A DNA stretch of 10,810 bases from Flavobacteriales bacterium (GTDB lineage Bacteria; Bacteroidota; Bacteroidia; NS11-12g; UBA955), in assembly GCA_947464515.1 (NCBI GenBank), contig CANHXF010000031.1, forward strand, positions 1-10,810. Direction: 5' to 3'. Both the position numbers and the translations under genes were made by a program. The notes under the pieces were generated by a model, which was not told the DNA's origin, made no database searches, and saw only the letters and a program-made list of their open reading frames with translations. Shown in pieces: positions 1 to 5,300 of this stretch; the first letter of the stretch is position 1, and each line of letters starts with the position of its first letter.

Positions 1-37
1 AAAATGAGGGGCTCCGCTGCGCGGGGCCCCTCATTTT
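1..37 (-). terminator. Symmetrical intrinsic terminator after acr3
   Basis: A near-perfect hairpin: positions 1-12 pair with 26-37, and inside it 14-17 pair with 21-24 around a 3-base loop (13/25 is a G-T wobble). The stem starts with AAAA and ends with TTTT, so it can work in both directions. Its right end shares one base with the TAA stop of the arsenite pump gene (37-39), so the terminator begins directly at the stop codon. The window edge hides whatever lies on the other side; a convergent gene there could share it. Confidence 0.85.
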
Positions 38-1071
38 TATAAAACTTTGAAATATCGTTCTCGAAGCCAAAAAGCTACCCTCACCAGCAAAATCAGAGCT
101 GGCACTTCAATCAACGGACCGATGACACCAACAAAAGCCTGAGGGCTGTTCAATCCAAAAACGCCAATGGCAACCGCAATGGCCAACTCAAAATTGTTTC
201 CCGCAGCCGTAAACGCGATGGCTGTGGCTTTGTCGTAGCTTCCCCCCATCCTCTTGCTCAAACCAAACCCCAGCAAGAACATCACAGCAAAGTAGATCAT
301 CATGGGTATGGCCACCAATAGAACATCGCCCGGCAATTGAACAATTTGATCACCCTTTAACGCAAACATCAAAACAATCGTAGCCAGCAAAGCAATCAAT
401 GTCATTTTGGAAACCCGAGGAATAAAGACCTCGTTATACCAAGTAGCTCCCTTCCATTTCACGCCAAAAACCCGAGAGAGAAAACCCGCGATAAAAGGAA
501 TTCCCAGATAGATAAAAACACTTTGAGCAATTTCGCCCATCGTCACATCTACGATAGCCCCTTGATAACCGAGCATCGGAGGCAAAACCGTAATAAACAG
601 CCAGGCATAAAAACTGTATGCAAATACCTGAAATAGGGAATTCAAAGCCACCAAACCCGCACCATATTCCTTGTTGCCTTCGGCCAAATCGTTCCACACC
701 AAAACCATCGCAATGCAACGCGCCAATCCAATCAGAATCAAACCGACCATATAATCAGGTTGATTGGGTAGGAAAATCAAAGCCAGAACAAACATCAAAA
801 CAGGACCCACAATCCAATTCAAAACCAGACTCACGCCCAAGGTTTTCTTATCACGAAACACCATCGGGAGCAGCGAATAATCCACTTTCGCCAACGGAGG
901 ATACATCATCAATATCAATCCAATCGCCAAGGGGATGTTAGTTGTACCCACACTCATCGACTCAATTCCATCGGCAAAGGCCGGTTTAAAATAGCCCAAT
1001 GCAACGCCCAAACCCATGGCCAAGAAAATCCAAAGGGTTAGATATCGGTCTAAGAACGACAGTTTTTTCAT
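37..1071 (-). CDS. acr3: ACR3-family arsenite efflux transporter
   Basis: Inner-membrane pump that expels arsenite, As(III), from the cytoplasm, driven by the proton motive force (family knowledge). The 344-residue product has about ten hydrophobic segments (roughly 11-28, 43-60, 78-100, 107-126, 137-162, 183-203, 222-238, 250-272, 282-304, 312-335), the usual number and length for ACR3 of the BASS superfamily. The ACR3 signature is visible: GLARCIAMVLVW with Cys119, and GNNFELAI with Glu295. Their spacing of 176 equals that of the essential Cys129/Glu305 pair I recall from the Corynebacterium glutamicum protein. The start MKKLSFLDRYLTLWIF is typical. It lies 11 bp after the arsenate reductase gene and is the last gene of the arsR operon, so it is presumably derepressed by arsenite through ArsR. 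No truncation is seen. It is not the unrelated ArsB family. Confidence 0.95.
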   Translation of the reverse strand: MKKLSFLDRYLTLWIFLAMGLGVALGYFKPAFADGIESMSVGTTNIPLAIGLILMMYPPLAKVDYSLLPMVFRDKKTLGVSLVLNWIVGPVLMFVLALIFLPNQPDYMVGLILIGLARCIAMVLVWNDLAEGNKEYGAGLVALNSLFQVFAYSFYAWLFITVLPPMLGYQGAIVDVTMGEIAQSVFIYLGIPFIAGFLSRVFGVKWKGATWYNEVFIPRVSKMTLIALLATIVLMFALKGDQIVQLPGDVLLVAIPMMIYFAVMFLLGFGLSKRMGGSYDKATAIAFTAAGNNFELAIAVAIGVFGLNSPQAFVGVIGPLIEVPALILLVRVAFWLRERYFKVL

Positions 1072-1082
1072 TGAACGATGCG

Positions 1083-1844
1083 TTATTTACTCGATGACTT
1101 TTTCGCTTCCTTCATCACCCACAACATTTCCGTAGCAATCTGAAGACAACGTGCATCGTAGGTCGCTTCCTCTTCCGGCTTACCATCCGATATCTTTGGG
1201 TCGATGTAGGGAATAGCCACCCTAAAATTGGCCCCCGTAACCACCGGACAAGCCGCATCGGCGCTGGAACACGTCATTACCGCACCAAATCCCGTTGAAG
1301 GATTGTATGAATGGGAAATGACTTTGGAAAAACAAAAAACGGGCTTCGCCTTACGAGCAAATGTCACCATCATCACTTTATTATTTAAGTTGATCGCATC
1401 GATACTTCTCAGTTTCGCATCCGAAGGATCCAAACGCTGCAAATTGATAGGATCTGGAATATGCTCCAAGACACAACCAGTCCTTTCCAACGCAGCAATA
1501 GCTCTGGGATTAAATGCCGTGGCTTCAGTTCCGGCAGAATATGTTTTGACGCCATCGATTCCCACGTGATTCGCAGCGGCGGCGGCCCAAATCTGACCTA
1601 AATGTGAACGACGACTATTGTGGGTACAGATGAACATCAATTCACAATGCTGACTGTCTTTCAGTGATTTCACGATGTATTTGCTAAGGGCTGTTAATTC
1701 ATCTTTGCGATCCGCAGCGATGTTAACTAGATTAGAATCCACCTTTGCCCAATAAGCATCCGTCACCCCAACCTGGGCCGACCCGGAATTCGTTGTCAAA
1801 ATATTCATAATGATTAATTGTAAGATGATTGCGATTTTTTTCAT
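1083..1844 (-). CDS. arsC: Thioredoxin-type arsenate reductase (LMW tyrosine phosphatase fold) with apparent signal peptide
   Basis: Probably reduces arsenate to arsenite, the substrate of the neighbouring ACR3 pump. The 253-residue product carries the low-molecular-weight phosphatase P-loop CTHNSRRS (Cys73 nucleophile, Arg79; CX5R). It also has CSSADAACP with Cys192 and Cys199, seven residues apart like the redox pair Cys82/Cys89 of Staphylococcus pI258 ArsC, and YIDPK (Asp215-Pro216) in the place of the acid loop. All three relay cysteines are therefore present. It is much longer than the roughly 130-residue staphylococcal enzyme. The N-terminus MKKIAIILQLIIMNILTTNS followed by GSAQ looks like a Sec signal peptide with cleavage near Ala23, which is unexpected for a cytoplasmic detoxification enzyme. 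ATG at 1844 is the first possible ATG: an in-frame TGA lies 36 bp upstream. Later starts are ATG at residue 13 and GTG at residue 27. It is second in the operon. A plain protein phosphatase is the alternative. Confidence 0.87.
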   Translation of the reverse strand: MKKIAIILQLIIMNILTTNSGSAQVGVTDAYWAKVDSNLVNIAADRKDELTALSKYIVKSLKDSQHCELMFICTHNSRRSHLGQIWAAAAANHVGIDGVKTYSAGTEATAFNPRAIAALERTGCVLEHIPDPINLQRLDPSDAKLRSIDAINLNNKVMMVTFARKAKPVFCFSKVISHSYNPSTGFGAVMTCSSADAACPVVTGANFRVAIPYIDPKISDGKPEEEATYDARCLQIATEMLWVMKEAKKSSSK

Positions 1845-1911
1845 GTCTGTAATGTAATTATCCTTTATCGATTGAAATGCTCAGGTTCTTTGCTCAGATT
1901 TTTTGTTTGAT

Positions 1912-2247
1912 TTAAACGGCACAAGCACTCTCGTCGGGTGGTGTTTGATAAAAAAAGTCGACAAGCAACGTGCGAAACTCTTTCCATCGGGCCTCGTCGA
2001 TGCAATAATTGACTTGCTTTCCCATCACACGACCTTTGATTAGGCCGATATTTTTCAGTTCTTTGAGGTGCTGTGTGACGGTGGGTTGCGCAAGTCCCCA
2101 ATCTTTCACTAGTTCACTGTTTACGCACTTTCCAACGTCGATGATATGCTGCAAAATAGCGATGCGAGCCGGGTGCGCAAGCACGCGAGCGATCTCAGCC
2201 AGCGAATTTTCACGCTCTTCAAACAATTCATTCTTACTAAGTCCCAT
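1912..2247 (-). CDS. arsR: ArsR-family winged-helix repressor
   Basis: Arsenite-sensing autorepressor of the operon. The 111-residue product has the ArsR/SmtB winged helix: VLAHPARIAILQHI (22-35), a recognition region GLAQPTVTQHLKEL (51-64) and the wing IKGRVMGKQVNYCI (70-83). Compared by eye with Escherichia coli ArsR (ELCVCDL), only the first cysteine of the CxC pair is kept, as Cys41 in GKCVNSEL; the second is Asn. Cys82 in the wing and Cys109 near the C-terminus are the other thiols, so the As(III) site probably differs from the classical one. It is first in the operon, 67 bp before the reductase gene. An in-frame TAA nine bases before the ATG rules out a longer protein with a usual start. 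There is no Shine-Dalgarno sequence, and the promoter lies so close that the mRNA may be leaderless. Confidence 0.95.
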   Translation of the reverse strand: MGLSKNELFEERENSLAEIARVLAHPARIAILQHIIDVGKCVNSELVKDWGLAQPTVTQHLKELKNIGLIKGRVMGKQVNYCIDEARWKEFRTLLVDFFYQTPPDESACAV

Positions 2248-2257
2248 ATTGCAATAT
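2246..2257. promoter_or_regulatory. Candidate ArsR operator (12-bp palindrome)
   Basis: ATATTGCAATAT is a perfect palindrome. It covers the last six bases of the predicted -7 box and the first two bases of the arsR start codon. ArsR/SmtB proteins bind short AT-rich inverted repeats as dimers, so a repressor here would block RNA polymerase directly. That it is the operator is inferred from position and symmetry only. Confidence 0.55.
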
Positions 2258-2282
2258 TACTATAATAATGAGAAATTACAAA
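2252..2282 (-). promoter_or_regulatory. Candidate arsR operon promoter (Bacteroidota type)
   Basis: On the minus strand, TTTG at 2282-2279 is followed after exactly 19 bases by TAATATTG at 2259-2252, one mismatch from the phylum consensus TAnnTTTG. Only CAAT separates the -7 box from the ATG, which puts the predicted start of transcription at or next to the start codon. This is the best promoter match in the window and it lies just after the preceding gene's terminator. Confidence 0.6.
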
Positions 2283-2311
2283 ACATGTCATTTTTAGACG
2301 TCGCTGAGTAT

Positions 2312-2345
2312 AAAAAAAGAGGGGCGGCCATTGGCCGCCCTCTCT
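2312..2345 (-). terminator. Intrinsic terminator of the phytase/PhoX-like gene
   Basis: GC-rich hairpin on the minus strand: GGCCGCCC (2333-2340) pairs with GGGCGGCC (2322-2329) around a 3-base loop. The stem extends through a one-base bulge at 2321 to 2318-2320/2341-2343, followed by seven T (A at 2312-2318). It lies 25 bp after the stop of the 1950-residue gene and insulates the arsR promoter. It nearly repeats the terminator at 8440-8475. Confidence 0.9.
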
Positions 2346-2369
2346 GTTAACTATGAAACGATAGAATAA

Positions 2370-5300
2370 TTAATGGGCTACAACCAATTTGATTTGATTT
2401 CTCACTCCACCAACACTTACCTCTACAAAATACACTCCAGCAGCCAAATCACTTGTATTCAAATCCAAGGTATTCAAACCACTCATTCTCTCCGATAATT
2501 GCAATTGCAATACAGATTTACCTTGCATATCCATCAATTTACAAGTCACTACCTCTGTACCTACAACATTCACAATCACCTGAGCCTTTTCGTTCGATGG
2601 ATTCGGTTGAACTGCCATCGCACCGCGATTACCAAAGGTCTTCACGTCGGCTGTATTCAATCCCAAACCTGAAATTACGAAATCATAAGACGCTTCGTCC
2701 AAATCATTTCCTTTCAATACCACGGTAGCTGAACGACTTCCTTCGGCCTTAGGCTGGAATTTCACGTTGAAAACCATCTTAGACTTAGGATCAACCAGCA
2801 ATGGGAATTTCAACGATTCAACGATGGCGAAATCAGATGCATTGGCACCCAAAATACCCAAAGACGAAATCGATAAAACCCCTGTTCCGTTGTTTACGAT
2901 CTCAAAAGTATTCGAGCTCGCAAAACCCAATCCAACGATACCGAATTGCGTATTGTCCTCAACCTTTGGCAAATAAGAGCCATTGGCAATTTCAAGTCCT
3001 TTACCCAAAATCGAAATCTCCGGAGTTACTGAATTACCAGAAATTGCGAATACGTAAGGCGACGTCAAATCAGAACTTACAATTTTAACCGTAGCCTCTT
3101 TTTTACCCAATGAAGTGGGTGCAAATTGGATTGTAAAGTACGATGCTGAATCTTTAGCAACAGAAATATTAGACTTCATCGTGATAGTAAAGTCGCTAGC
3201 GTCTTTACCTGATACCGAAGCCGACATCAACTTCAACGCAGCCAAACCTGTATTCTTAATTGCGAAAACATTTGTTGCATTACCGAACTGATATACGTTT
3301 CCGAAATCAGTGTTGTTCGATAATCCAGGAGTACCATCGTTGTTAGTTACCACAACATTGTTACCCAATACAGTCATCTCTGAAGTAACACCCGTAGCTT
3401 GAATCACAAAGTCAAATTCAGACTCATCCAAATCATTGTTTTGGATTTTAACCGTTGCATAACGATTTCCCAAAACAGATGGAGTGCACATCACTGTAAA
3501 TACATAAGTAGAATCATTCTTTACATAAACAGCATCAGAAGTATTTCCAACAAATTTGAAATCAGCGGCATTTACACCGGCCAATGTCATTTTAGAAATC
3601 TTCAAATCACCAGCCTTGTTATTCTTCACTGCGTATTTTACCGATACTGCATCACCCAAAGCGATATTACCTACATGAGTTTTATCAGCAACTTGAGCTG
3701 TCAACGAGCCATCAGTAATGTCAACATTATTACCAGAAACTGAAATCTCAGGCAACCCGTTAAATGTTACTTGGCTATACATGCTCAAAATCTGTCCACC
3801 TTCAACCACTTCACCAGCAATAGCATAGTGCGCTTGATCAACAAATAAGAACATTCCAGGGCCTAAAATTGCCTGGGCATCCATCATTCCACTAGACTCT
3901 TCATCCAATGTAAGGAAGTTCGCACCGCTCTTATCAAATCTTGAAGGATCGTGCTGACCAATCAAACGAAGAGCATCCGTAGCAATAGTATACTCCCAAA
4001 TTTTTCCATTGTGGGCGTTGTTTCCTACATCTTCTTGTAAAATCAAGTGACCTGAATTGTCGATACCAATATTATCAAGCATCTTTTGACCTTCAGTACC
4101 ATCTAACAAAGCGGTGATAGTACCACCTTTTTCTGGATTATTGATATCGGCAAAACGCATTCTCCACAAACGACTTGGCGCGGTAAACGCATTCGTTGTA
4201 ACAAAATAGAAATCTCCTTTAGAGTTTGGATCCCAAACGCCATCTTCAGGACGTAAGAATGCTGTTACACTCTTGGCATCACTCATTTTATTGATGGCAA
4301 CTCCCGTTGAATCCCTTACAACACCCAAATCCACCATCGTGAATGTCAAATCAGGAGCAGGCGCAGACCCAGACGCTTCTGTAGGCAAACCCGTAACACT
4401 TGGACCGTATAATTTACCACCAACTAAACCAGCCTTTTCGATTTCATTACCGGTTGAAGATTTTGTACCGATGTAGAAATACACCTGACCTGGTGTCGCA
4501 TCATCAGTTCCAGCTACGATTGTCTTATCAGATTCGATAGGACAAGCCAATAGGTTTTCGAAAGAAAATTTACCCAAGAAAGGCAATTCATAGGTTGTAC
4601 CAGCATTAGAACCTGTAACAATGTGAGCAAATCCGCGACCTTCTGTACCAGACTCCTCTCCATTCATGAACATTCTTACTTTGGTTCCTTTACCTGTGTT
4701 ACTATTATAGAAAGCAGAAACCGCAGGTAAATCAGCAGAACAAAAGCGATTGAAGGCAGCCTTTGTTGATGGGTTGGCAGCATTGTAGGTTGTGTAACCC
4801 GTACCATTCCATAAATTCACATTTTTAATTAAATCACTACCAGAAACCACGCTCAAATTCGACTTATTAATCACCCACTTCGATACAAAAGCACCGATAG
4901 AACCATGCGCACGAGTCACACCCGCGGTATTTCCAAACTCATGGTTCATCACCATCGTAAATGTACCATCGTTATTGTCAAAAGCGCCGATACCATCAGG
5001 TGTACCACACATTTTATATCCATTCACAGTTTCACCTGCCGTTAAGATTGAAGTGAAAGAAACGCCGGGAGTAGCGCTAATCAAATAAGGCGTTTGAGAT
5101 GTACTAGGACCCATTTGACCTGGGGCAAAACCCGAACCACCCACTGCATACATGTATACAGATTCGTCGAAGTCACTCGTAACCAAAGTAATCAATGCCT
5201 TTTTTGCACCTGCAGACTGAGGAGCAATGCTAATGGCCAAATTATAGTAACTATTTGGTGCGATAGAAATTGGCAAAGCTGGCAAACCACCCACAAAGCT

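Noticed and set aside
618..941. Plus-strand open frame of 107 codons opposite acr3
   Set aside because: It is antisense to a clear transporter gene, its product is low-complexity and family-less, and all supported genes run on the minus strand.
1228..1569. Plus-strand open frame of 113 codons opposite the arsenate reductase gene
   Set aside because: It lies wholly inside a gene with conserved catalytic motifs on the other strand and has no recognisable domain.
1865..2101. Minus-strand 78-codon frame overlapping arsR
   Set aside because: It is out of frame with arsR, which has clear winged-helix motifs, and the product resembles no known family.
2009..2350. Plus-strand open frame running from opposite arsR through the intergenic region
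   Set aside because: It crosses the arsR promoter and a terminator hairpin, and its sequence is that of an antisense shadow.
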